Source of the DNA: Sporisorium sorghi
Lineage: Eukaryota > Basidiomycota > Ustilaginomycetes > Ustilaginales > Ustilaginaceae
NCBI GenBank assembly: GCA_023212695.1
Contig: JALCCG010000092.1
Location: 1-64,000 of the forward strand
Reading direction: 5' to 3'
Length of the DNA stretch: 64,000 bases
Below are positions 18,923 to 27,968 of this stretch, piece after piece (within the stretch, counting starts at the first letter, position 1; each line of letters starts with the position of its first letter). Both the position numbers and the translations under genes were made by a program. Below the pieces are notes generated by a model. That model was not told where the DNA came from. It worked only from the letters and a program-made list of their open reading frames with translations, and did no database searches.

Positions 18923-20587
18923 ATGCAGTCATCCAAGATCGAGCGAGGCAGCACCTCTCAGTCTGCTCAGCCTTCTTCATCCGACGATGCCGACCTCACC
19001 TCGCCCGCCAACCTGCGCAAGCTCGTGCTCAACTATCTCTTGCACCACTGCTACACCGAGACAGCCACTGCTTTTGCCAAGGACGGCATCATCGGAGGTC
19101 TGTATGGCGCCGAATCCTCGAGCTTCCCACTCGCATCCACCGCCTCCACCAGCTTGAGCTCATCCGCCGCTGCACGTGGAGCCACCACAACCACTACAGC
19201 CTCTGGTTCAAGAGCATTGCAATCCGAGACTTGCCTTGGCACCAACACAAGCGGACGCCAGGCACATCCACTCTCGGCACCTCCACTCTCCCGCGACGAC
19301 TCGAGCATGGAAATCGAGGTGGAAAACCTGCTTCCCACCTCTTCGGAGCATGCGCACGCATCAGCATCGTCCCACCCTCGTGCTCGTGAGCACAGCAACG
19401 GATTCTCCAACGGCGCTTCCAGTCACTCCAATGGCCGCCCTCTTCGGTCGAGGAGTCAAGCGGACCATCATGAACCAGTGTACGATGACGACGAGCAGCT
19501 TGAAGACGCCGAGCACCCCACTTCCGAGTTCGACGAGGTACAAGATGATGACGATGATGACGACGACGACATTGATGTCGACATCAGCCCGGATCTTACT
19601 GCAGAAGACCTTCGAGGCGTGCGTGCACGCAAGCAGATCAAGGACTACATCATCTCGGGTCACATTCGCCAAGCCATGGACATGATCAACGACCATTTCC
19701 CTACAGTGCTCAACAGCAGCGCTGCAGCCAGCAGCGGAAGCAGCTCCAACACTGCTGCTGGTCCCAAATCAGCGCGCACCAAGAACGGCAACGGTAGCGG
19801 CTCAAGTGCGTCTGCTACGAGCGACAAGGTGCTTCCTGCGAATCCTACGTCAATGGAGCCCGACCACCTGCTGCTCAACCTCCAGATCCAGGTGTTTATC
19901 GAGGCCATCCGATCCGCATCCTCTGCCCAGCTCGCTCCTCCTTCTACCACAACATCGCAGCTCGGCGCCTCGAACGGCGGTGGCCTCCCCTTGCTCGCCT
20001 CCACCACACCGGGCATCGCTGCCTCGGCCATCTCGCGCGCCGCATCACCCGCACCCTCCACATCCTCCTCCAACGGCTCGGCCACCTCGGCCACAGGCAC
20101 CAATGCTGCGCTCAACCCGGCGCTCCACTCGGCGCTCGCCTACGCTCAGGGGCTGTACGCGTCGGCGCAAAAGCTACCCAGCTTTTGGAGGGCTATGTAC
20201 CTCAAGGAGCTCGAGCAGGTCACCGCGCTGCTCGCGTATACCGACGTCGAGCACTCGCCCGTGCGCCGCTTCCTGCACCGCTCGCGCAAAGTGGCGCTGG
20301 CGGAACAGGTGAATTCTGCCATCCTGCTTAGGAGTGGCAAGCCGAGCCAGCCGTTGATCGAGGTCGCGGTGCGGCAGACGACGCTGTTGTGGAATCATCT
20401 GTTGGCGGACGAGGTGCAGGTGCCGTTGGGGCATCCGGTGTTTGGGCTGGTGGCGGCGGGGGTGGGCGGGGTGTATGACGAGGCGGGTGCGGCGGCGGCG
20501 GCGGCGGCGGGAGGGGCGGGGAAGAAGCATGCCAGTACGAAAACGTTGCCGCCGTGGAAGTTTAGGACGTTTTTGCAGGAGAGGTGA
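18923..20587 (+). CDS. LisH-CTLH-CRA domain protein (RanBPM/Gid8-like)
   Basis: 554 aa from the ATG at 18923; the frame is open upstream, but the extension is low-complexity leader. Domains: LisH at about 27-59 (NLRKLVLNYLLHHCYTETAT), which dimerises; an acidic stretch around 190-220 (runs of Asp); CTLH at about 225-262 (LRGVRARKQIKDYIISGHIR); and a C-terminal CRA region interrupted by Ser/Ala-rich inserts, ending with conserved VRQTTLLWNHLLADEVQVPL and a WKFRTFLQER tail. This arrangement occurs in RanBP9/10 and in Gid1 and Gid8, subunits of the GID/CTLH ubiquitin ligase that controls gluconeogenic enzymes. No SPRY domain precedes the LisH, so it is closer to Gid8 in architecture, although it is longer. 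Which CTLH paralogue it is remains open. It converges with PWP1 over a 160-bp gap. Confidence 0.8.
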   Translation: MQSSKIERGSTSQSAQPSSSDDADLTSPANLRKLVLNYLLHHCYTETATAFAKDGIIGGLYGAESSSFPLASTASTSLSSSAAARGATTTTTASGSRALQSETCLGTNTSGRQAHPLSAPPLSRDDSSMEIEVENLLPTSSEHAHASASSHPRAREHSNGFSNGASSHSNGRPLRSRSQADHHEPVYDDDEQLEDAEHPTSEFDEVQDDDDDDDDDIDVDISPDLTAEDLRGVRARKQIKDYIISGHIRQAMDMINDHFPTVLNSSAAASSGSSSNTAAGPKSARTKNGNGSGSSASATSDKVLPANPTSMEPDHLLLNLQIQVFIEAIRSASSAQLAPPSTTTSQLGASNGGGLPLLASTTPGIAASAISRAASPAPSTSSSNGSATSATGTNAALNPALHSALAYAQGLYASAQKLPSFWRAMYLKELEQVTALLAYTDVEHSPVRRFLHRSRKVALAEQVNSAILLRSGKPSQPLIEVAVRQTTLLWNHLLADEVQVPLGHPVFGLVAAGVGGVYDEAGAAAAAAAGGAGKKHASTKTLPPWKFRTFLQER

Positions 20588-20747
20588 GCGGTCGGAGGAG
20601 GTCCCGACATTAGAGCTGCGGTTTAGGAGATTTCGATGTTGTAGATCTCATTCGTCGTTGCAATGGCACTCTGCACATCACACAGCACACACATCGATCG
20701 AAACCTTTGCAGCGAAAAGGAGCTGAATTGCATGCAAACCGGACCAA

Positions 20748-22520
20748 TCAATCCTGCATCTCATCACCGTCGTCATCGTCATCATCATCGTCTTGGTCGT
20801 CGTCGTCCTGAATCCTTACGATGCCATCGCCACGACTCGGCTCGGTGCCATCCACAACCACCTTTGCATCTCCCTGCAAGTTCTTCAGCCTGTCACCAAA
20901 CGTCTTGCGGACGGCGGGGTTGCTGAGCGCGTTGAACACCTGCACCTGGCCTGCGCCGCCCGCCGCCGCCAGCGTGAGGGGGTCGTTGGGGCTGAACTTG
21001 GCAGCAAAGATTTTGCCGAGGCCCAGATCGCGGCTGAGCACGAGGTTGATTGCCGTCGGCGTCGCTGTAGCGTTGTCGGCACTCGAGAGGTTCCACAGCT
21101 TGACGGAGCGGTCGGAGGAGGCGGTGAGGATGCATCCGGGGATATGGGCGGAGATGTCCACTGCTGTAGCCGCAGTGTCGTGTGCCTGGAGCGTCCACTG
21201 GGGCATGGTGGGGTGGCGGATGTCGAACGACTGCACGATGCCCGATTCGAGCGAGCAGAGGAACGAGCTGCAAGCAGCGGACCAGCCGTCCCACACGACG
21301 CTCTCGACGTCGCTGCCGATCTGCACCACCGCCGCTGTCTCGGGCGTACGTGTGTCGAATACGCGGATGGTCTTATCGTACGACCCTGTCAGCAGCACCG
21401 CCGGGTTCGCCCCTGCCGCTCCCGGTTCGCCGCCGACGGCCCGACACTGCCACGCGACGGACTGCACCTTGTCCGTGTGCGCGCCGAACGAACGGAACGC
21501 CGTCGACGCCTCGCTCGTGTGCGGCCGCGAGAGGTCCCACAGCTTGACCGTGCAGTCCGCCGACGCGGACGCGAGCAGGTTGCGCGCCACCGGGTTCCAC
21601 GCGAGCGAGAGCACCGCATCGACGTGGTACGCGTCGTTCGCAATACGCGCCTTGGACTGCTTGCGCTTCTTCTTCCCTGTGCCCAGCGGGGCGTTGAGCG
21701 CATCCGTCTCGGACTTGCGGCCGAGGATGGCGTCCGGGTACATGCCGTCGACGACGTCCATGCTCCAGATCTCGATCTCCGGGTCCATCGTACCCACGGC
21801 AATGAAGTTGCCCACGTCTCCAGGAGGTTTCGCCGAGTTCTGATCGCCTCCACTCGCGGTGCTGCGCGCAGGCGTGTAGTCGAGCCACTCGAGACACAAC
21901 GGGAACGACGGCAGCATGAGGTCGTGGTGCACATACAGGTTGGCATCCTGCGCAGCGTAGATGTGCGCCTCGAGCTGCGACACGTCGTCCTCCGTCTTGG
22001 CCGTGATGATGAAGTTGTCCGTAGGGTACACTTCGAGCTCCTCGCGTTCTTCTTCGTCGTCCTTCTCCGCATCATCTTGAACCGTGACGTACGGGTCGTC
22101 TTCGTTGCTCTGGTAGACAGCTAGGCCGCGGATGTTGCTGAAGGCACCCGCGGTGGCTTGTGCTTGCGGGGAGTCGTCATCGTCGTACTCGTCGAGGTTG
22201 TAGCGAGACAGATCATCCGGGTCCTCTTTGTCGTCCTTTTTGGAATCGGACATGGCAGCATCGCCGTCCTTGTCCTCCTTCATGTCTTCGTCGTCGTCAT
22301 CCTGCCAGTCCTCCTCGTCATCGTCGTTTCCAGTGTTGGGCGCAAAAGGGTCCTTGCCCCGTGCAATATCGCGCTGCGCACGCTCGAGCTGCGCCTTGGC
22401 ATCCTCGAACTGCACGTTGGCCATCTTGGAGACGCGCTCCATCTCGTCATCGTCGAGCACGTATTTCTTGGGATGCGCAAGGCTCTTGCCCCGCGCGATC
22501 CACTGCAGTGCGCTGATCAT
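20748..22520 (-). CDS. PWP1: WD40 ribosome biogenesis factor Pwp1
   Basis: 590 aa, close to yeast Pwp1 (576 aa), a nucleolar WD-repeat protein needed for 25S rRNA maturation in pre-60S particles. The ATG at 22520 gives MISALQWIARGKSLAHPKKY, the typical Pwp1 N-terminus, so the upstream frame, which crosses a 63-nt homopolymer, is rejected. After an acidic region (about 60-160) come WD repeats, with clear units ending in VKLWD and VKLWN (LLASASADCTVKLWD, ILTASSDRSVKLWNL) and a unit LLTGSYDKTIRVFDTR. The C-terminus is Asp-rich. It is divergent from RPF2, another 60S factor, with a shared 393-bp promoter that suggests co-regulation. Confidence 0.93.
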   Translation of the reverse strand: MISALQWIARGKSLAHPKKYVLDDDEMERVSKMANVQFEDAKAQLERAQRDIARGKDPFAPNTGNDDDEEDWQDDDDEDMKEDKDGDAAMSDSKKDDKEDPDDLSRYNLDEYDDDDSPQAQATAGAFSNIRGLAVYQSNEDDPYVTVQDDAEKDDEEEREELEVYPTDNFIITAKTEDDVSQLEAHIYAAQDANLYVHHDLMLPSFPLCLEWLDYTPARSTASGGDQNSAKPPGDVGNFIAVGTMDPEIEIWSMDVVDGMYPDAILGRKSETDALNAPLGTGKKKRKQSKARIANDAYHVDAVLSLAWNPVARNLLASASADCTVKLWDLSRPHTSEASTAFRSFGAHTDKVQSVAWQCRAVGGEPGAAGANPAVLLTGSYDKTIRVFDTRTPETAAVVQIGSDVESVVWDGWSAACSSFLCSLESGIVQSFDIRHPTMPQWTLQAHDTAATAVDISAHIPGCILTASSDRSVKLWNLSSADNATATPTAINLVLSRDLGLGKIFAAKFSPNDPLTLAAAGGAGQVQVFNALSNPAVRKTFGDRLKNLQGDAKVVVDGTEPSRGDGIVRIQDDDDQDDDDDDDDGDEMQD

Positions 22521-22640
22521 CGTTGCTGTGGAGAAGCTAGCTGAGCTGCTAGCAAGAGTGAGTGAGGTTGATCGTGGGGATGATGGAAAGAAAAGGATTT
22601 TGCGAAGGCGCTTTGGAAGAATTTTTGGCAGCGAGTGGCC

Positions 22641-22707
<67 letters not shown>

Positions 22708-22913
22708 TCCAAAAAATTTCAGGGTTCGGACTGAAATTTGGCTTACATAAGCAGCTTTTCCGACGCAGCAAAATTTGGAAAAGTTGACTTTTTTTTTTTT
22801 TCTTCCAGAATTTCTTTCTCCACACCTTTGCTTTCTCCTCTTCCTCAAACGATCCTCCCAACCACGATCGCTCACAGCTACCACATCATCCATCCACACA
22901 CCCACCGACAACA
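22521..22913. promoter_or_regulatory. Shared divergent promoter of PWP1 and RPF2
   Basis: 393 bp between two start codons. It contains A63 at 22642-22704 (T63 read toward PWP1) and T13 at 22789-22801 (T on the RPF2 coding strand). Two AAATTTGG/AATTTGG-like blocks lie near 22735 and 22770. Both genes act in 60S ribosome assembly. Confidence 0.6.
22642..22704. repeat. Homopolymer of 63 A
   Basis: Uninterrupted run of 63 A between GGCCC and GAGTCC, 122 bp upstream of the PWP1 ATG. The length equals that of the run at 48565-48627. Confidence 0.95.
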
Positions 22914-24182
22914 ATGATCAGGGTGGCCAAATCCAAGAACGCCCGCTCCAAGCGAGCCCTCGAAAAACGACAGGCTCGCGAATACGAAGCCGCCAAAACC
23001 GCCATCTTTGTCAAGGGTCCTCACTCGTCCGCCCGCCTCAACATCGCGCTCACCGAGCTGAACCTGCTCAAGAAGCCCGACAGCATCTCGTTCAACAAGA
23101 AGAACGAAGCTCTGCCCTTTGAGGACACGTCGTCGTTCGAGTTTTGGAGCGGCAAGAACGATGCGTCGCTGTTTGTGTTTGGGAATTCGCAGAAGAAGCG
23201 GCCGGACAATCTGACGTGGATCCGGATGTTTGATGGGCAGGTGCTGGATATGGTGGAGATGGGGGTGGTGGGAGCGAAGGGGATGGCTGAATTCAAGGGG
23301 GTTGCGAGGCCGGGGGTGGGGATGCGGCCGCTGTTTCATTTTAGCGGGCCGCAGTTTGCGACGCCGGTGGATGCGACGGTGAGCATGGTGGCGGGGGCAG
23401 AGGGGACGGAAGCGGATCCGACGGGGGCGTATCAGCAGTTCAAGAGCATGTTGCTGGATTTCTATCGCGGGGAGGAGCTGCAGACGAACCAGATTGCCCT
23501 GTCTGGCTTGCAGCATGTGATCAGCGTCACTGCCGCGCCCGTAAACGAGTCGGCGCAGTCCAATGGAACCGCTTCGAGTGCGCCAGCTGACACCCTCGCC
23601 GACCTGTACAAAGCCGCCGGCCTCACTCCCAACGGCACCGTCCACACCGCCTCCACATCGACCGCCGTCACTTCCCCTCCCAACACGCTCATCCACTTCC
23701 GCGTCTACACGGTGCAGCTCCTCGCCAGCGGCTCCAAGATCCCCCGTGTCGAACTGCAAGAGTGCGGCCCCGCCTTCGACTTCCAGTTGCGCCGCCGTCG
23801 CCCCGCTAGCATCGACATGCTCACCCAAGCACTGCGCAGACCAAAGACCCAGGCAGAGAAGAACAGACAGGGCAAGGACGGCGCAAAGAAGAACATCGAG
23901 ACCGACGACATGGGCGATACCGTCGGCAGGATCCATGTGGGCAAGCAGGATTTGAGCGGGTTGCAGACTAGGAAGATGAAGGGTCTGAAGAGGCATTTGG
24001 ATCCAACTGGCAGTGATGAGGAGGATGGGGAGGGTTTCTCGGGTGATGAGGATGATGATGAGGAGCTGGAGATGGACGACATGACCATGTACAGCAACGA
24101 GGACGACGAGGAGGACGACGACGATGACGACGAGGAAGAGGAGGAGGAACAACAGGCACCTTCCAAGAGGAGAAGATCCTAA
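22914..24182 (+). CDS. RPF2: Ribosome biogenesis factor Rpf2 (Brix domain)
   Basis: 422 aa. Rpf2 with Rrs1 recruits the 5S RNP to pre-60S particles. The N-terminus (KSKNARSKRALEKRQAREYE) is the conserved basic helix. The Brix domain spans about 30-290, with SFEFWSGKNDASLFVFGNSQ and RPDNLTWIRMFDGQVLDMVE highly typical of Rpf2. A low-complexity insert of roughly 55 residues sits inside the Brix domain near 205-255. PRVELQECGPAFDFQLRRRR is the conserved end of the domain. The tail is acidic (runs of Glu and Asp) and ends with the basic SKRRRS, probably nuclear targeting. Yeast Rpf2 is 344 aa; the excess comes from the insert and the tail. It is divergent from PWP1 and convergent with the S28 protease gene. 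Confidence 0.95.
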   Translation: MIRVAKSKNARSKRALEKRQAREYEAAKTAIFVKGPHSSARLNIALTELNLLKKPDSISFNKKNEALPFEDTSSFEFWSGKNDASLFVFGNSQKKRPDNLTWIRMFDGQVLDMVEMGVVGAKGMAEFKGVARPGVGMRPLFHFSGPQFATPVDATVSMVAGAEGTEADPTGAYQQFKSMLLDFYRGEELQTNQIALSGLQHVISVTAAPVNESAQSNGTASSAPADTLADLYKAAGLTPNGTVHTASTSTAVTSPPNTLIHFRVYTVQLLASGSKIPRVELQECGPAFDFQLRRRRPASIDMLTQALRRPKTQAEKNRQGKDGAKKNIETDDMGDTVGRIHVGKQDLSGLQTRKMKGLKRHLDPTGSDEEDGEGFSGDEDDDEELEMDDMTMYSNEDDEEDDDDDDEEEEEEQQAPSKRRRS

Positions 24183-24376
24183 GCAGCGCAGTCATATCCG
24201 CGTGTATCTCTGGTCGACTTGTTTCCCGCTCATCTCTCGTTGCACTCTCTGAATCTGTCACATTCGCACGTCTTGTTTGAATGCGTGGCTCCATGGTCTG
24301 GCATTGAGCATTCTGCTGAAAAGACCTCTTTCTGAAGAGACGACATTCAAATCCATCCTTCCTCGTCTACCGTCTA

Positions 24377-26341
24377 TCAATCCTGCTCCAACCAAGCCTT
24401 GACAAATTCGACCTCCTGTTCGTGGATCAACCTCACCCGCTCTGGCGCCTTGCTCTCGTCCTTGATTCCATTCTCGTCGCAATGGTGCCAGCAATCCGGG
24501 ATCAGCTTGAACGGCCTCTGAACCGTATCGGGCCTGTCGCCACCGTAAGCAAACTCTTCGCTATGCACCGTTGCCGGTCTCCACGGGTCGTACTGACCAT
24601 CGACAAAGGCGAGCCTGTCGACCGAGAGGTGGAAGTTGCCCAATTTATTCACCTCGTCAATGTCCGGGCGTTCGGGCATGGTGTAAAACTCCCCCGCCGG
24701 GAAGCCCTTCTCGCAGATCTCGTGTGCATACGGATAGTCGAGAAGCGTCGAGACGAGCTTGGGACCGGAAGACACGAAATACTTGCTCTTGCCATCGGGC
24801 GTCGACAGGTACTGAGGCACGGGCGGCGCCGTCATGATGTAGCCCCACGTCGAGCAGTACTGGAACGTCCACGCGCGTCCGGCGGTGAGTTTGGTCTCGT
24901 TGGCAAACGCGGCAAAGTCGGTTCCGAAGCATTCATCCGCACTCGCGCCCGCCTCGCCGTCCTCGCCCTGTGTGCAAGGCTGGACGTAGTTGGTGCGCAT
25001 GTATTGTGCGTATGCGTGCACCTCTCGGGACACCTGCAGACCTTGCGATTCGAGGCGCGCACTGACCGAGCCTGCTTCGTACTTTCCGTCGGCACCGTAC
25101 GTCGTCAGAACCTCGCAAAAATCGCCAAATTCGGTCGAGGTGACGGCGGGATCCCAGTTCAGACTCTGGAAGGCGCCGAGAGGATACGTGTTGAGGTTGG
25201 CCAAGTCGCCGAGGTTGGTGAGAACCTCGAGACCAAAGAGCTCAAGCAGCTGTTGAGTCTTGTTGGCGTCTCGGGTAGGCTGGTTTCCACCGGTCAACGG
25301 GTTGGGCGCGACGATCTTGTCGATACCAGCAATGGCAGCCTGAATGGCTTGGCTGCAGTTGGTAGGTGCACCGCGAGCAATCGGGTAAAAGTATTCCGGA
25401 AACTCGTCGACCGCAGCAACAACGGCACTCGAGGCGATGGCGCCGTGGACGAGGTCGGGATACAGCAATCGCATGTGGGCCGAACGTGCGCCGGGATAGC
25501 TACCGCCATAGTAGATGACCTTGCGCTTCTCATTGTTGTCCGTGCCCGGAATGTTGAGGTGTCGGATAAAGTCCGCCGAATCTTCGAGCGCCTGCTTGTT
25601 GGTCAACCATCGGAGCTGGTCTACGCCCCAAGCATGGCCTGGTCCGAGGTCTGTACGGTTTGGCAGCGAAGTTCCGTAATAGCGATGTTCGAGTACGATG
25701 CCAATACCTCCCGTGGCTTCTGAGAGAATGTCAAGAATGCCCGTGTCGAGGAAAGGAATTCGAGCCTTAGCGTTGGCCTCGCCACTGTCGAGGATGTAGA
25801 TGGGTACGGCCTCGCCATCCTTTCGAGCCAAGGCAGGCTTGTAGTGACGGGTCGAGTAGAAGAAGCGCTGGTCGAATTGGGCCTGCGTGGTGTTGTCGAA
25901 ATGGTCCAGAGGCTGTCTATAGAACGCGGGCTCCGAGATGTTGTGCTTGCTGTCCTTGGATGCGGGGATGGCGTCGGCGGCGATGTACTCGACGTACTGT
26001 GCCAGAGTGGAGCCGATGCCCTGTTGCGAGGACAGCCCGACACGGAGGGCAGACCAGGCTTGGCCTAGGAGAGCATCGCTGCCGCTTTCTTCACCTTGTT
26101 GCGATCTGAGGACCGCAGCTCGCTGTTGCTGTTTCTCGTACCTGCGCTCGAGCATGCGCTGGAATCCATCCATGCGTCGAGGAGTCGAGTGCGTCAGACG
26201 CTCGGCGCTGATGTAGTGGGAGTCAACCTTCGCTGAAGACTGTGTGACGCTATTCGTCGGCACAGCATTCGCGTCAGAGCTGAAAGCAGACAAGCTCAGC
26301 GCGAGCGCCACCCATGGCGTGAAAGAAGATGCGAGCTTCAT
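24377..26341 (-). CDS. Secreted S28-family serine peptidase (prolyl carboxypeptidase/DPP II-like)
   Basis: 654 aa from the ATG at 26341, which starts a signal peptide (MKLASSFTPWVALALSLSAF, cleavage probably near residue 25). Earlier in-frame codons lack one and are rejected. Family S28 cleaves after proline or removes N-terminal dipeptides. The nucleophile motif GGSYPG contains Ser281, followed by ARSAHMRLLYPDLVHGAIAS. Near the C-terminus are DGQYDPWRP (candidate acid) and CWHHCDEN (candidate His), in the family's order. Other family blocks are QPLDHFDNTT, EHRYYGTSLP and GAIASSAVV. Several N-x-S/T sites fit secretion. A Lys/Gln/Arg-rich segment between the signal and the catalytic domain may be a propeptide. 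It could have a vacuolar or extracellular role in nutrition or in host protein degradation; the exact specificity cannot be read here. Confidence 0.9.
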   Translation of the reverse strand: MKLASSFTPWVALALSLSAFSSDANAVPTNSVTQSSAKVDSHYISAERLTHSTPRRMDGFQRMLERRYEKQQQRAAVLRSQQGEESGSDALLGQAWSALRVGLSSQQGIGSTLAQYVEYIAADAIPASKDSKHNISEPAFYRQPLDHFDNTTQAQFDQRFFYSTRHYKPALARKDGEAVPIYILDSGEANAKARIPFLDTGILDILSEATGGIGIVLEHRYYGTSLPNRTDLGPGHAWGVDQLRWLTNKQALEDSADFIRHLNIPGTDNNEKRKVIYYGGSYPGARSAHMRLLYPDLVHGAIASSAVVAAVDEFPEYFYPIARGAPTNCSQAIQAAIAGIDKIVAPNPLTGGNQPTRDANKTQQLLELFGLEVLTNLGDLANLNTYPLGAFQSLNWDPAVTSTEFGDFCEVLTTYGADGKYEAGSVSARLESQGLQVSREVHAYAQYMRTNYVQPCTQGEDGEAGASADECFGTDFAAFANETKLTAGRAWTFQYCSTWGYIMTAPPVPQYLSTPDGKSKYFVSSGPKLVSTLLDYPYAHEICEKGFPAGEFYTMPERPDIDEVNKLGNFHLSVDRLAFVDGQYDPWRPATVHSEEFAYGGDRPDTVQRPFKLIPDCWHHCDENGIKDESKAPERVRLIHEQEVEFVKAWLEQD

Positions 26342-27392
26342 GGCGAGGACAAGCGTGCTTGAGTGCGGTGGTGGCGGTGGTGGTCGAGACAAAGCTGAGC
26401 TCTCATCCAATCCGATCACCGCTCTGTCAGCTGAGTCGATTCGGTGTGACAGCCGACACTGAGGCTGAAGCTGGTGATTATAGAAAGCGAGGATGTCCCT
26501 CGGATGTCACCGATCCGCTGTTTAGACTGTCTGCGAGGGACGTGCGCCCAACTGCACCCTGCAGAGAGAAGCAGATAGGGGGTTTGAAAGCGCATTTTTC
26601 GCATTTGATCACACACGCCCCACTCGGCGGAGAAAAGTCGCCACGAAATTCACCGGTCAAATCACCTCGCTCCTCCGGTCATCGCCAAGGGAGGATCGCA
26701 ACTTTCAGAGCTCCTTGGTAGCAAGATGCTTCTCTCTCGTGACGCAAAATGAACGGCGAGCACGTCAGGAGAACTCGAGGTGAAGGACTTGGCTAGAGCG
26801 TAATCTTGTACGGAGGAAGCTACTCGAACGTCGCCCTTTCACTCACTCACCATCATCCAAGCTCAAGCGTCTTCTCTCGCAGCATGGACCAGCAAGTTTG
26901 ATCAAGATAGCGACGTCGAGCACCACGGACTTCCAGGTCGATCAACAATATCGTGTAGAAAGCATTGTGGCGGATTGCATGAGAGTTCGTACATCGCGAA
27001 GCGCAGACACAAGACAAAACGGAGAGGAACAAGACACAGGGAAAAGGCACAGAGACGCAAGAAGTGATTGAATGGTCAAGCAAGGAGCTGTTGGATGTCT
27101 GCCCCTAGCACGAATCCTCGCCCGATGGAGGGCGTAGACGGTCGAGCTTTGTCGCAAGAAAAATGCTGGAAGGAAGAGTGACGGCAACTGTCGGCACCAA
27201 GGGATGGACCCTCAAAGCTGATGCCTCAAAGATGCGCGTCATGTTGCGATCCGAGCTCGACAATCATCGAAGGCGGTCTGTGGCATCCCAAGCATCTGCT
27301 GCAAGAAAGGAGACCGGATGGTGAGGATGATGGCGAGGGCGGCAAAGGAAACGACTCCGGAAGTAGGACTGGGATGCGGGTATTGGGTGTGT
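26342..27392. other. Intergenic region between S28 protease and CDC42
   Basis: About 1.05 kb holding the protease promoter and the CDC42 3' region. Small minus-strand frames here (for example 26853-27083) have no recognisable features. Nothing else was seen. Confidence 0.5.
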
Positions 27393-27968
27393 TTAGAGAA
27401 TGGCGCACTTGGACTTTTTGCGGATCACGGGTGGTTCCAATGCAGCCACAATGGCTTCGTCAAACACGTTTTTCAATCCCTTCTGCGTAAGCGCCGAGCA
27501 CTCGACGTACTTGACCGCACCCAGCTCTCTTGCCAATCGCTCTCCGCCCTCGAACGGCACGGGACGCTGCTTTGAACGCGCCAGCTTTTCGATCACGGCG
27601 TGGTCGTCGCGCAAATCCACCTGCGTTCCCACAATGAGGCAGGGCACACCGGGGCAGTGGTGGTGCACCTCGGGGAACCACTTTTCCTTGACGTTTTCGA
27701 ACGAGGCTGGCGAAGTGACCGAGAAGCACACGAGGAACACGTCGGTCTGTGGGTATGAGAGCGGTCGCAGGCGGTCGTAGTCCTCCTGACCGGCCGTGTC
27801 GAACAGTCCGAGCGTGTATGGGTCCTCGCCGATCATGACCGTGACGGCGTAGTTGTCGAATACTGTGGGGACGTACTCCGAGGGGAACTTGTTGGTGGTG
27901 TACGAGATCAACAGGCAGGTCTTTCCGACCGCACCGTCTCCGACGACGACGCACTTGATGGTCTGCAT
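27393..27968 (-). CDS. CDC42: Rho-family GTPase Cdc42
   Basis: 191 aa, the usual length. Cdc42 controls polarity, septation and, in smuts, cell separation and filament growth. All GTPase motifs are intact: P-loop GDGAVGKT at 10-17, switch [10 protein letters not shown] with Thr35, switch [13 protein letters not shown] at 57-67, specificity motif TQVD at 115-118 as in Cdc42, and CSALTQ near 157-162. Phe56 is present, and [20 protein letters not shown] is diagnostic of Cdc42 against Rac. The basic RKKSK stretch and the C-terminal CAIL box predict geranylgeranylation and membrane anchoring. No intron interrupts the frame. The ATG at 27968 is followed directly by QTIKCVVVG. Upstream lies an unusually long gene-free region of about 4 kb. 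Confidence 0.97.
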   Translation of the reverse strand: MQTIKCVVVGDGAVGKTCLLISYTTNKFPSEYVPTVFDNYAVTVMIGEDPYTLGLFDTAGQEDYDRLRPLSYPQTDVFLVCFSVTSPASFENVKEKWFPEVHHHCPGVPCLIVGTQVDLRDDHAVIEKLARSKQRPVPFEGGERLARELGAVKYVECSALTQKGLKNVFDEAIVAALEPPVIRKKSKCAIL

